From NCBI RefSeq assembly GCF_023544465.1, contig NZ_JALPVL010000012.1:186001-250000 (forward strand): a stretch of DNA of 64,000 bases, given 5' to 3'. Shown in pieces: positions 44,281-53,129 of the stretch. Origin of the DNA: Paractinoplanes maris. Lineage in GTDB: Bacteria; Actinomycetota; Actinomycetes; Mycobacteriales; Micromonosporaceae. The notes below the pieces were generated by a model, which worked only from the letters and a program-made list of their open reading frames with translations, did not search any database and was not told the DNA's origin. A program made the position numbers and the translations under genes. Positions within the stretch are counted from its first letter, which is position 1, and each line of letters opens with the position of its first letter.

Positions 44281-45726
44281 ATGAGACAACTCGGCGATGT
44301 CATTCCTCGACCGGTTTCGGTCCGATCCGACCCGGCCGCCGACTTCGCAGTCCCGGCCGACGTGTCGGTGAGTGCCGCCCCGGCAGCCGCCGCGATCGCC
44401 GACGAGCTGGCCGACCTGCTGCGCCGGGCCACCGGCTACGCGGTCCCGCGGGATCCCGGCGGGTCGATCCGCCTGGAGCTCGACGACGACGCCGGCGCGA
44501 CCTCGCCCGAGTCCTACCGGCTGGACATCGCGGCCGACGGTGTGACCTTGCGCGCCCCGGCCGTCGAGGGCCTCTTCGCCGGCGTCCAGACGCTGCGGCA
44601 GCTCCTGCCGGTCAAGGGTGAGGTCGTCCTGCCCGGCGGCCGCGTCGAGGACGAGCCCCGCTTCGCCTACCGCGGCACGATGCTCGACCTGGCCCGGCAC
44701 TTCTTCGCGCCCGCGGACATCCGGTCGTTCATCGACACCATCGCCCAATTCAAGATCAATCACCTGCACCTGCACCTCACCGACGACCAGGGCTGGCGGC
44801 TCGAGATCGACGGATGGCCTCGCCTGACCGAGGTCAGCGGCGGCGCGGGCACCGGCATCGACGGCGCCGGGCCGGGCTTCCTCACCGCCCAGGACTACAC
44901 CGACCTGGTCGCCTACGCCGCGACCCGGTTCGTCACGATCGTCCCCGAGATCGATCTGCCCGGCCACGTCAACGCGGCCCAGGTCGCCTATCCCGAGCTG
45001 ACCTGCGACGGCGAGCCGGTCCAGCCGCGCACCGACGCCGAGGTCGGCTACAGCTCGCTGTGCGTGGACCGGGAGGAGACGTACGCCTTCGTCGAGGACG
45101 TGATCCGCGTCGTGGCCGCCCTGACCCCGGGGCCCTACCTGCACATCGGCGGCGACGAGGCGCTCAGCACCACCGCCGAGGACTACCGCACCTTCATGAC
45201 CAGGGTGCTGCCGCTGCCCGGCAAATACGACAAGCGTGCGATCGGCTGGCACGAGATGGCCGCGGTCGACCTGCCCGAGGGTGCCGTCCCGCAGTACTGG
45301 CGCATCGAGCCGACCGACGACGGCGTCGCCCGGGCCGCCGCGGCCGGCCACCAGGTGATCATGTCACCGGCCGACCGCAGCTACCTGGACATGAAGTACG
45401 ACGACTCGTCGCCGCTGGGCCTCGACTGGGCCGGCCTGGTCAGCGTCGAACGCTCCTACGACTGGGATCCGGCCGACCGCCTGCCCGGCGTGGGGGAGGA
45501 GTCGCTGCTCGGCGTGGAGGCGCCGCTGTGGTCCGAGACCCTGCGCAGCCGGGCCGACATCGAGTTCATGGTGTTCCCGCGCCTGCTGGCGATCGCCGAG
45601 ATCGGCTGGACCCCGCAGGCCGCCCGCGACTGGTCCTCCTTCCGGGAGCGGCTGGCCGAGTTCGGGCCGCGGTTCGAGGCGCTGGGCGTCACCTTCCACC
45701 GCAGCGCGGAGATCGACTGGCGCTGA
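44281..45726 (+). CDS. Beta-N-acetylhexosaminidase (GH20)
   Basis: A 481-residue glycosidase. N-terminal GH20b domain at about 20-125, then a TIM barrel beginning YRGTMLDLARHFF, with NHLHLHLTDDQGWRLEI and the catalytic Asp-Glu pair in LHIGGDEALS (about residues 290-299). No signal peptide, so it probably acts in the cytoplasm on imported chitin or peptidoglycan fragments. ATG at 44281 is chosen; a GTG a few codons upstream is possible. Confidence 0.93.
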   Translation: MRQLGDVIPRPVSVRSDPAADFAVPADVSVSAAPAAAAIADELADLLRRATGYAVPRDPGGSIRLELDDDAGATSPESYRLDIAADGVTLRAPAVEGLFAGVQTLRQLLPVKGEVVLPGGRVEDEPRFAYRGTMLDLARHFFAPADIRSFIDTIAQFKINHLHLHLTDDQGWRLEIDGWPRLTEVSGGAGTGIDGAGPGFLTAQDYTDLVAYAATRFVTIVPEIDLPGHVNAAQVAYPELTCDGEPVQPRTDAEVGYSSLCVDREETYAFVEDVIRVVAALTPGPYLHIGGDEALSTTAEDYRTFMTRVLPLPGKYDKRAIGWHEMAAVDLPEGAVPQYWRIEPTDDGVARAAAAGHQVIMSPADRSYLDMKYDDSSPLGLDWAGLVSVERSYDWDPADRLPGVGEESLLGVEAPLWSETLRSRADIEFMVFPRLLAIAEIGWTPQAARDWSSFRERLAEFGPRFEALGVTFHRSAEIDWR

Positions 45727-45784
45727 GCCGCGCTCGCAAGCAGTCTTAAGCCAGCCCAGCGGGATCCGGGTGAGCGCACCCGAG

Positions 45785-45820
45785 CGAAGTGGGGCCACGC
45801 CTCGGTCTGGCCCCACTTCG
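45785..45820. terminator. Bidirectional terminator between GH20 and P450 genes
   Basis: A 13-bp perfect stem (CGAAGTGGGGCCA / TGGCCCCACTTCG) with a 10-base loop between two convergent stops. Confidence 0.85.
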
Positions 45821-45828
45821 GCACCGTC

Positions 45829-47034
45829 TCAGGGCACCACGATCTGCCAGCCGCTGTGCACCCGGGCGGGGACGCGGCTCAGGTCGATGCTGGAGTTCTG
45901 CGGCGGCACGTAGTGGTCGAGTTTCGCCAGCCGCTGCACGAGCGTGCCGAGCACGGCGATGGTGATCTGCTCGCCGGGGCAACGGTGGCCCGTGCGCGGG
46001 TCGCCGCCGCCCTGCGGGATCAGTTCGAACGCGCCGACCGGTCGGCCGAGGAAGCGTTCGGGCCGGAACTCGTACGGGTCGGGCCAGACCCGCTCGTCGT
46101 GATGCTGGCCATAGACGTCGAGCAGCACGAGGGTGCCCCGCGGGATGCTCGTGCGCTGGAAGCTGAGGTCGTGGCGCGCCCGGCCGCCGAGGAACGGCGC
46201 GAAGGGGTAGAAGCGGCGCAACTCGTGGACGAACGCCCGGGTGTACTCGTCGTCGCCCGCCCGCAGTGCGGCCCGGGTGCCCGGCCACCGGTCGAGCGCG
46301 TGCCCGGCGAAGGCCACGAACCACGCCACCGCGGTGGTGGGCCGGATGATGTTGATCAGCTCGACGGCGGCGGTGCGCGAGTCGAGAAGGCGGCCGTCCT
46401 CCAGGTGGTGCGCGATCACGGACAGCGGCGTATCCGTCGGCTCCTGACCCCGTACGGCATCGATGATCTGGGCGAAGCGGTGCTCACGGCGCCGGCGGGC
46501 CACCCGGGCTCGCACATGACGCGGCCCCAGGGTCGCGAAACCGTCGACCATGGCCACGAGATCGGCGGTCAAGGCGTCCCGGTCGCGCTCGTCCCCGGGT
46601 ACGCCGGTCCAGCGCGACACCGCGTCGGTGAGCACCTTGGCGGACTCGTCGAACAGCCGCACCGCCTTGCCCCCGCGCCAGCCGTCGGCCGCCTCGTCGA
46701 AGATCTTGCCGGTCAGCGAGGCCAGGTTGTCGATGCCGTCCTGGTGCATCAGCAGCGCCACGAAGAGCGCCTTGCGGGCCCGGTGCGCCTCGTCGTCCAG
46801 GGTGTGCACCCCGCGGCCGAACAGCGTGTCGACGACGGGCTCGGGCAGCGCCGTGTGTCGTTCGAGGTTGCCCTCCGCATAGAAGAACTGGGCCGCCTCG
46901 GGTCCGCTGATCGCAACCGCCCGCTGCCCGCCGAACCGCATCGGGATCGGCCGGCCCTGACTCCGGCGGCGCAGATCGGGCAGCCAGGCATACCCCTTGG
47001 TCGCGAACGGCAGGGTCTGGTCTCCAAGCGCCAT
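45829..47034 (-). CDS. CYP152-type cytochrome P450 (fatty-acid peroxygenase/decarboxylase)
   Basis: A 401-residue P450. The heme ligand is Cys352 in TGHRCPGE. The I helix has Arg231-Pro232 (NIIRPTTAVAWF) instead of the acid-Thr pair of monooxygenases; this and QGGGDPRTGH are marks of CYP152 enzymes, which use H2O2 and fatty acids. His77 in GRGVHTLDDEAHRARK aligns with the position that is His85 in the alkene-forming OleT and Gln in the hydroxylating BS-beta enzyme. It has no redox partner nearby, as expected. The GH20 gene converges on it; the M48-type gene diverges from it. Confidence 0.92.
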   Translation of the reverse strand: MALGDQTLPFATKGYAWLPDLRRRSQGRPIPMRFGGQRAVAISGPEAAQFFYAEGNLERHTALPEPVVDTLFGRGVHTLDDEAHRARKALFVALLMHQDGIDNLASLTGKIFDEAADGWRGGKAVRLFDESAKVLTDAVSRWTGVPGDERDRDALTADLVAMVDGFATLGPRHVRARVARRRREHRFAQIIDAVRGQEPTDTPLSVIAHHLEDGRLLDSRTAAVELINIIRPTTAVAWFVAFAGHALDRWPGTRAALRAGDDEYTRAFVHELRRFYPFAPFLGGRARHDLSFQRTSIPRGTLVLLDVYGQHHDERVWPDPYEFRPERFLGRPVGAFELIPQGGGDPRTGHRCPGEQITIAVLGTLVQRLAKLDHYVPPQNSSIDLSRVPARVHSGWQIVVP

Positions 47035-47179
47035 GGCAGTGCGTATCCCCTCCGGTGACGCCGCGAAACCGGCCCGAAAATCTTCCTTATTTTTCCCTCC
47101 GGCGGACTGTTCGTCTGGGGTTTCCGTCGGAGGGCCGCCCTACTCTTGGGCGCGTTGACGGGCGAGAGACCGGAGGTTG

Positions 47180-49423
47180 ATGGTGCGGCCGGATGCGGAG
47201 GCGTCAGGTTCCGGGGCGGACGAGGCCGTGGGCTCCGCGGGGCGCTCGGCGGCGATGCTGCTGGGCTTCCTCACGCTGGCCTGGCTTCAGGTCGGCGCGG
47301 TGCTGCTGGTCGTGCTGCTGATCCTGCGGCCGTTGCCGGGCTCGCTCGCCCTCGGGGTGGCGGTGCCGCTGGTCATCGCCGTGGCCGGCTTGCTGTGGTG
47401 GGCCACCGTGCGGGCCCTGCGCCTGCGCCGCTCGACGCCGGCCGGCGTGCCCGTGCTGCGCCGGCACGCGCCTGATCTGTGGACGATGCTCGACGAGGCA
47501 TCGGCCGCGGCCGGGGTCCAGCCACCCGACGGGGTGACCGTCGTGGCCGGGGCCACCCTCGCGCTCTTCGAGCCGCTGCGCCTGGGCGGTCTGCTCGGCG
47601 GTCGTCGCGAGCTCTACCTGGGGCTTCCGCTGCTCCAGGCATGGGACGAGTCCCGGCTGCGGGCGGCCGTCGCCCACGAGCTGGCGCACGGCTCACCCGC
47701 GCTGGGCGGTCGCTTCGCCCCCCTGGCCCGGCGCGGCCGGATCGCCCTGGGCCGGATCGTCCCGCGCATCCCACGCCGCAGCCCGGCCGGCCCCCTGCTG
47801 CGCGCGTGGGCCCGGCTTTATCTGAGGGTCGACAATCCCTACAGCCACGGGCAGGAGCTGGCCGCCGACCGGGTGGCCGCCGCCTTCGCCGGCCCGCGCG
47901 CGGCGGCCGCGGTGCTGCGCGACCGGCCCGCACTCGAGGGCCTGCAACAGCTCTTCCACGCCGAATACCTCAGTCCCGGCTGGCAGACCGGTCTTGTCCC
48001 CGACGACGTGTTCGGCGGTTTCCTGCACGTCCTGGCGGCCCGCAGCGACGACATGGCCGTGCTCCGGGCCCGCGAGCCCGAGCCGCCGGGCGAGTGGGAT
48101 CCGCACCCGCCGCTCGCCGCTCGCCTGGCCGCGCTGGCCGCCCTCACCCCCGAGGGCCCCGAGGCGCCCGGGCAGCCGGCCGGCGACCTCGTTCCCGACC
48201 TGCCCGGGATGGGCCGGGCGTTGCAGGCGATGGCCTTCCCGGTGGGTGGGCGCGCGGTGGTGAGCTGGGACGAGTTCTTCGGCGTGGCCCGCCTGGCCGA
48301 GATGGAACGGGAAGCCGACGCGTCACTGCGGGCGCTGTCCCGCGCGGCCGGCACCCCGGTGACCGGCGCGGCCGAGGTGCTCGACCTGGCCGCCGACGGA
48401 CGCCTCGGCAAGATCGCCGAGACGGTTTTCGAGGACCTGCCGGCCGACGAGGTCTCGGGCCGGGTCACCAACCTGATCGCGTTGCTGCTGGCCCTGGCCG
48501 CCCTGCGCAGCGGCGTGGCCCGCTGGCGTCACAGCTGGTCGGGCACGGCCGAGCTGGTGGCGATCGACGGCTCCTATCTGGAGTTGCAGATCCCGGCCGA
48601 GATGGCCGGCGACCCGGCCACGGTCGGCCAGGTCCGCGAGTGGCTGACGGCGCTGGGGGTCGACCTGACCGCGGCCGCCGCCCCGTCCCGCCACCACTCG
48701 GCCCGGGTCCCGGTGCTCGGCGGCGTCGTGGGCGTCCAGGTCGACGGCTCCCGCACCGACCTGCTCGTGCTCGAGACCGGCTTGTTCCTCGTCCCGGGCC
48801 TGCCGCGCTCACGCCACCACGAGGCCAAACGCCGCCTCACCCGCCTGGCCACCGACGGCGTCCTCACCGACGGCACCCCCGCCGGTCCCACCCCGGCCGC
48901 CGGTCTGTCCCCGGCCGGCCTCTCTCCGGTCGGTCCATCCACCACGGGTCCCACCCCGGCCGCTTCGTCCCCGGCTGGTCCGTCGGCCGCCGTTCCTGCC
49001 CGGGCTGTTTCCTCTCCAACTGGTCCGTCGGCCGCCGTTCCCGCCCCGGCCGCTTCCTCCCCGGCTGGTCCGTCGTCCACCGGTTCCATCCCGGCTGGTT
49101 CGTCCCCGGCCGACGCGATCGGCTCGACAGAGCCGCCGTCGACGCTCACCCAGGCAACCGCCGGCGCGGGGTCGCAACACACCGCTTCCACCGCGACGCT
49201 TCCCGATGCCCGCGCGCATGATCCAGCCGCGGCGGGCAGCCGTTTTGTGCCCTTCGCCGACGTCGCCACAGCCTCGGCCACCCGCAACGGCCGCCGATCG
49301 TGGGAGATCAATCTGCATGACGGCGTCACCCTGACCGTCCGCAGCACACTCGACAGCGAAGAACTCCCCGGCGGCTGGGCCGCCCTCGACGACGCGGTGG
49401 CATTCCTGACCCGCACCCGCTGA
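47180..49423 (+). CDS. M48-type membrane metalloprotease with long Ser/Pro linker
   Basis: A 747-residue protein. Two membrane helices (about residues 27-50 and 57-78) precede a zinc-protease domain with HELAHGSP (HExxH, about 168-175) and the third ligand region ELAADRVAAAF, as in M48 enzymes. After about residue 530 comes a low-complexity linker of repeated (A/S)SPAGPSAAVP-like units (570-650), then a short C-terminal domain ending in TRTR. GGAGG precedes the ATG at 47180; a TTG and a GTG adjoin it. The substrate is unknown. A DNA minisatellite begins at its stop codon. Confidence 0.85.
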   Translation: MVRPDAEASGSGADEAVGSAGRSAAMLLGFLTLAWLQVGAVLLVVLLILRPLPGSLALGVAVPLVIAVAGLLWWATVRALRLRRSTPAGVPVLRRHAPDLWTMLDEASAAAGVQPPDGVTVVAGATLALFEPLRLGGLLGGRRELYLGLPLLQAWDESRLRAAVAHELAHGSPALGGRFAPLARRGRIALGRIVPRIPRRSPAGPLLRAWARLYLRVDNPYSHGQELAADRVAAAFAGPRAAAAVLRDRPALEGLQQLFHAEYLSPGWQTGLVPDDVFGGFLHVLAARSDDMAVLRAREPEPPGEWDPHPPLAARLAALAALTPEGPEAPGQPAGDLVPDLPGMGRALQAMAFPVGGRAVVSWDEFFGVARLAEMEREADASLRALSRAAGTPVTGAAEVLDLAADGRLGKIAETVFEDLPADEVSGRVTNLIALLLALAALRSGVARWRHSWSGTAELVAIDGSYLELQIPAEMAGDPATVGQVREWLTALGVDLTAAAAPSRHHSARVPVLGGVVGVQVDGSRTDLLVLETGLFLVPGLPRSRHHEAKRRLTRLATDGVLTDGTPAGPTPAAGLSPAGLSPVGPSTTGPTPAASSPAGPSAAVPARAVSSPTGPSAAVPAPAASSPAGPSSTGSIPAGSSPADAIGSTEPPSTLTQATAGAGSQHTASTATLPDARAHDPAAAGSRFVPFADVATASATRNGRRSWEINLHDGVTLTVRSTLDSEELPGGWAALDDAVAFLTRTR

Positions 49424-49424
49424 C

Positions 49425-49725
49425 CGCGACCCGCACCCGCTGCTCGCGACCCGCACCCGCTGCTCGCGACCCGCGCCCGCTGCCGCACCCGCTGCTCGCG
49501 ACCCGCACCCGCTGCTCGCGACCCGCACCCGCTGCTCGCGACCCGCGTCCGCTGCCGCACCCGCTGCTCGCGACCCGCGTCCGCTGCCGCACCCGCTGCT
49601 CGCGACCCGCACCGCTGCTCGCGACCCGCACCCGCTGCTCGCGACCCGTGCCCGCTGCCCGCTGCCGCGCTCGCTGCTCGCGACCCGCGCCCGCTGCCGC
49701 GCGCCCGCTGCTCGCGGCCCGCTAC
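49425..49725. repeat. Minisatellite grown from the protease gene's 3' end
   Basis: Ten exact and one variant copies of CTGCTCGCGACCCG in mixed 20-bp (plus CACCCG) and 32-bp (plus CGTCCGCTGCCGCACCCG) units. The array starts seamlessly from the gene's last codons (ACCCGCACCCGCTGA), the first noncoding unit differing from the gene end by only a few bases. No spacers of constant length, no coding frame with a start. Confidence 0.9.
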
Positions 49726-50473
49726 CCCGCGACACGGACCTGTCTCCAACCTGCTGCTCGTGGCCCGCACCTGCAGACCACAACCCCACCTGGTGATCGC
49801 GTCCTGCATCTTCGCCTGGAGCCCGGCTCGCATCCGCTGGCGGCGAGGCGCACCTGCTGCTCGCCACACGGACCCGGGCGCGCACCCGCTGCTTGTGGCC
49901 GCACCTGCAGGCCACAACCCCACCTGGATCGCGACTGCATCTGCGCCTGCAACTCGGCCCGCATCCGCTGGCGGCGAGGCGCACCTGCTGATCGCGACAC
50001 GTACCCGGACCCGCTGCCGTGGTCAGCACTCGGCGCGGGCCGTGTCGTTCCTCACGTAAGTGCTGGTCAGCGGCTTTCGGCGGGCACGCACGGTGGCGGC
50101 TTTGGGGGCGAACCCGGCCTCGACCGGGTGATGACCGGCGGCGGCCACCTCATTTTGGCGTCGACCGGCCCGCGTCCACTGTGCTGACTCAAGTTTGCGC
50201 AGGTCGATGACCGTGAGCAGACCTCGGGGCCAGCACGTTCGGCCGGAGCCTGCTCGCAGATCGCGCGGAAATCGGCATCACGAGGAGTGAACTTCCGATG
50301 TGGACGCCGCGTGATTCCTGGCATCAGCGGGTCGAGCGGGTGACGGCAAAGCGAACGTGTAGTCACTTTTAGTCACCATGAGCTTGCGAGACGTTCGCTT
50401 ACCCCTAGCGATAACGGGTAGAGAAAGTGCTCGGACCGGCGGGATGATTCCCACGAGGCGGGGAGGCCGAGAC
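49726..50473. other. Intergenic region with a ~115-bp direct duplication
   Basis: Two copies at about 49759-49874 and 49893-50008 share GCACCTGCAG, CCACAACCCCACCTGG, and CGCATCCGCTGGCGGCGAGG followed by CGCACCTGCTG, and are roughly 85% alike by eye. The rest to 50473 shows no supported gene. Confidence 0.75.
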
Positions 50474-51136
50474 ATGGAGCGGGGGCCGTTGGCGCTCTTC
50501 GGAGCGATCATCGCTGTCGGGCTCGGGCCTGCGCTGTGGATGGGTGTGCAACTCGGACCGTCGCCGCAGCCGGGGCCGGTCGGCCCGCCCGTCGTCAACC
50601 AGCAGGGCGCCGAGAGGGCGGGCCAGGAGCTGCCCGGCGGCACCGGTGGCGGCGAGAAGACCAGCGACACCAGCGTCGACGCCGACCCTCGGAGCAACAT
50701 CCTCCCGCTGACCAGCTCACCCACGGCCAAGCCGGCGCCCAGCACGAGTGCCACCCCCGAGCCGTCCGCGTCATCGAGTTCGCCCACGCCCGAGCCGACC
50801 CGCACCACCACCGAGCCGGCCACCCCGGCCGACCCCAGCCCGACCAGCCCGACCAGCCCCACCGAGTCGAGCACCGTCCCACCGGCCGAGCCCACCGAGA
50901 CCACGGAACCTCCGATCGAGGACGAGACCGGCTACCCCTCGGACGACGACGACCCGGCCCCGTACGGCGCCCGCGTCAGCGACTACGACGACGCGGCTCC
51001 GTACGGCGGCGGCATCGGCGGCGGCGACGACGCGGCTCCGTACGGCGGCGGCATCGGCGGCGACGACGACCCGGCCCCGTACGGCGGCAGCGTCGGCGAC
51101 TACGAATCCACCGGAAACACGGCCGAGGGCAGGTAG
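50474..51136 (+). CDS. Membrane-anchored surface protein with PYGG repeats
   Basis: A 220-residue protein with one N-terminal membrane helix (about residues 7-25) and then an extended Pro/Ser/Thr/Glu-rich region (about 60-150). The C-terminus carries four near-repeats of about 13 residues (DDDPAPYGARVSDY, DDAAPYGGGIGGG, DDAAPYGGGIGG, DDDPAPYGGSVGDY). No globular domain. GGAGG six bases before the ATG fixes the start at 50474. It is probably an acidic, disordered cell-surface protein; function unknown. Its last 37 bases overlap the convergent WYL gene. Confidence 0.75.
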   Translation: MERGPLALFGAIIAVGLGPALWMGVQLGPSPQPGPVGPPVVNQQGAERAGQELPGGTGGGEKTSDTSVDADPRSNILPLTSSPTAKPAPSTSATPEPSASSSSPTPEPTRTTTEPATPADPSPTSPTSPTESSTVPPAEPTETTEPPIEDETGYPSDDDDPAPYGARVSDYDDAAPYGGGIGGGDDAAPYGGGIGGDDDPAPYGGSVGDYESTGNTAEGR

Positions 51137-52098
51137 GTCGACGCCAGCCCCCGGGCCGTCTCGGTGAAGGCCGCCCGCAACTCCGGCGGATCGAGCACTT
51201 CCGCCTCGGCCCCTAGTTTGAGCAGCTCGATGTGCCCGTGCCGCACCGACTCGATCGGCACCCGGGTGACCAGCCATCCGGTCCCATCGGGCTCGCCGGC
51301 CTCGGCCCGCGCCACCCGCGCCATCTCCGGCGGGAACACGAACGCCATCCGCGCGAGCGCCGCCGCGGTCATCCGCACGGTCGCCGTCCCGGTGTAGACG
51401 CTCTGCTCGTACCTCTCGGTCCACTCCTGCCAGAACGCGGCCAGCTCGAAACCGGCGGGCCGGACCGCGGGCTCGTTCAGCAGCGCGGCCTCGAGAATGT
51501 TCGATACCCGGTAGGCCGTCGTCCGCGTCTCGGTGGCGGCCACCAGATACCAGCGGCCCGCCTTCAGCACGACCCCGAGCGGATGCAGGGTGCGGGTCAC
51601 TTCGCGCGGCGCCTTCCACCGGCGGTAGCGCACCTCGATCCGGCGGCCGCTCCACACCGCGTCGGCCACGGTCGACAGGTGCGGCACCGGTTCGCCGGCC
51701 CGGAACCACCCCGGCGCGTCCAGGTGGAATCTCTCCCGTACGCGATCGGCCCGGTCGGCCAGCTCACCAGTCAGCGACGCCCGCAGCTTGAGTTGCGCCG
51801 CCGCCAGCACCGATCCCAGGCCGAGCTCGGCGGCCGGCCCCGGCATCCCGGCCAGGAAGAGCGTGCCCGCCTCATCCGACGTGAGCCCGGTCAGCCGCGT
51901 GCGATACCCGTCCAGCAGCTGGTATCCACCGGCCGGGCCGCGGTCGGCATAGACCGGCACCCCGGCCGCGCTCAGCGAGTCGATGTCGCGGTAGACGGTG
52001 CGTACCGACACTTCGAGCTCACCGGCGAGATCCTGGGCCGTCATCCGCCCGCGGGTCTGCAACAGCAGCAGGAGCGAGAGCAGACGGTCGGCGCGCAT
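51100..52098 (-). CDS. WYL-domain transcriptional regulator
   Basis: A 332-residue regulator: N-terminal helix-turn-helix (MTAQDLAGELEVSVRTVYRD), central WYL domain (LKAGRWYLVAATETRTTAYR), C-terminal WCX-like domain. Its layout is the same as the regulator at 40.9 kb, but it is a distinct branch (about one third alike by eye). No obvious divergent partner, so its target is unclear. Confidence 0.92.
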   Translation of the reverse strand: MRADRLLSLLLLLQTRGRMTAQDLAGELEVSVRTVYRDIDSLSAAGVPVYADRGPAGGYQLLDGYRTRLTGLTSDEAGTLFLAGMPGPAAELGLGSVLAAAQLKLRASLTGELADRADRVRERFHLDAPGWFRAGEPVPHLSTVADAVWSGRRIEVRYRRWKAPREVTRTLHPLGVVLKAGRWYLVAATETRTTAYRVSNILEAALLNEPAVRPAGFELAAFWQEWTERYEQSVYTGTATVRMTAAALARMAFVFPPEMARVARAEAGEPDGTGWLVTRVPIESVRHGHIELLKLGAEAEVLDPPELRAAFTETARGLASTYLPSAVFPVDS

Positions 52099-52115
52099 CC
52101 CCGCACGTTAACGCC

Positions 52116-52142
52116 GAAGGGGAGCCCGATGGGCTCCCCTTC
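52116..52142 (-). terminator. Hairpin after the paired acidic-protein genes
   Basis: A 12-bp perfect stem (GAAGGGGAGCCC / GGGCTCCCCTTC) with a three-base loop, 17 bases past the stop of the 52.2-kb gene. Confidence 0.75.
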
Positions 52143-52158
52143 GTGTCGTTCGCCGATG

Positions 52159-53118
52159 TCAGAGCGCGAGCAGCCGGTTCAGGATCTCCCGGTACGCCCG
52201 GAGCTCGACCCGCAGCTTCTCGGTGTCGTCGGAGTTGCCGGCCAGGCCGTCCCGCTGCGCCTTGAGCGCGCTCGTGAGCTTGTCGACCGCGTCACCGACC
52301 AGCGCGGCGGCCTCGGCGGTGGCCTCCTTGGGCTCGTCCACGAAGCGCAGCTGGATGTCGCGGAACCGCTCGGCGAAGGAGTCACCGTCCGGCAGCAACT
52401 TGGCCGGGCCGGAGTCGGCCGCGGGCTTCGGGGCGGCGGCTGCGGCCGGTGCGGCGACCGGCACCGCGGCGGCCTCGGCCACCGGCGCGGCGGGGGTGGC
52501 CGGCGTGTCGGACGCCCGCTGGTTGTCGCTGTCGAGCGTGTCCCCGGTGGCCGGGTCGACCGCCTGAGGGCTGTCGAACGTCCCGTCATCCTTGACCGCG
52601 GCGTCCTGCGGGGTGTCGAACTTGTCGCCCGTGGCCGGGTCGACCGCCCGGGGGCTGTCGAACGTGCCCTCGTCCTTGATCGCCGTGTCGTCGGTCAGCG
52701 GCAGGTCGACCGGTGAGTCGTCCCGCGGGCGGTCGGCCGCGTCGCCGGTGTGCGTGGCCCGGTAGTCGGTGTCCTCGACGACCGTCCCGTCCGGGCCGTA
52801 CGTCGTCGTGCTGACCGCCTGCTCCTCGACGACGCCCCGGCGCTCCCGGTCGACGGGCTCGCCGTCCGCGGTGTCGGACGCGGTGCCGGACGCGGTGCCG
52901 GACGCGGTGTCGGACGCGGTGCCGGACGTCGACCGGTCGGGATTCTCCGGCTGGAACGCGACGTCGGATTTGTCGGCCGGGTCACGCGGCGCGTCACTCC
53001 ACGGCGACCCGGCGCGCTGCGGCGGCACGGTCACCGGCTGGGTCGAGACCGGCTGCGTGCGGTCCGGGTCGGCCTGGGGCTCGGTCTCGGACTCTTTCTC
53101 ATTGGAGAAGAACTTCAT
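52159..53118 (-). CDS. Acidic protein with DUF-like C-terminal domain
   Basis: A 319-residue soluble, acidic protein. Residues 1-210 are low-complexity with repeats: (TASGTASDTASGTAS)-type units near 65-85 and two copies of DDGTFDSPQAVDPATGD-like sequence near 150-195. The C-terminal 90 residues (FAERFRDIQLRFVDEPKEAT ... LRVELRAYREILNRLL) resemble a domain in the gene immediately upstream (ELQIQFVDDPQQAVTAADDL ... LRQALVHYRALFADLL). The function is unknown. The gene starts 11 bases after the upstream stop, so both form an operon. Confidence 0.8.
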   Translation of the reverse strand: MKFFSNEKESETEPQADPDRTQPVSTQPVTVPPQRAGSPWSDAPRDPADKSDVAFQPENPDRSTSGTASDTASGTASGTASDTADGEPVDRERRGVVEEQAVSTTTYGPDGTVVEDTDYRATHTGDAADRPRDDSPVDLPLTDDTAIKDEGTFDSPRAVDPATGDKFDTPQDAAVKDDGTFDSPQAVDPATGDTLDSDNQRASDTPATPAAPVAEAAAVPVAAPAAAAAPKPAADSGPAKLLPDGDSFAERFRDIQLRFVDEPKEATAEAAALVGDAVDKLTSALKAQRDGLAGNSDDTEKLRVELRAYREILNRLLAL

Positions 53119-53129
53119 GGCGGCGGCTC

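Noticed and set aside
29853..47034. A polyketide/NRPS-type gene cluster implied by the FabH-like, condensation-like and P450 genes
   Set aside because: They are separated by unrelated genes on both strands, with no ACP, adenylation or ketosynthase module nearby.
49425..49725. Possible CRISPR array or REP cluster
   Set aside because: Units of 20 and 32 bp run end to end without unique spacers and share sequence with the preceding gene's end.
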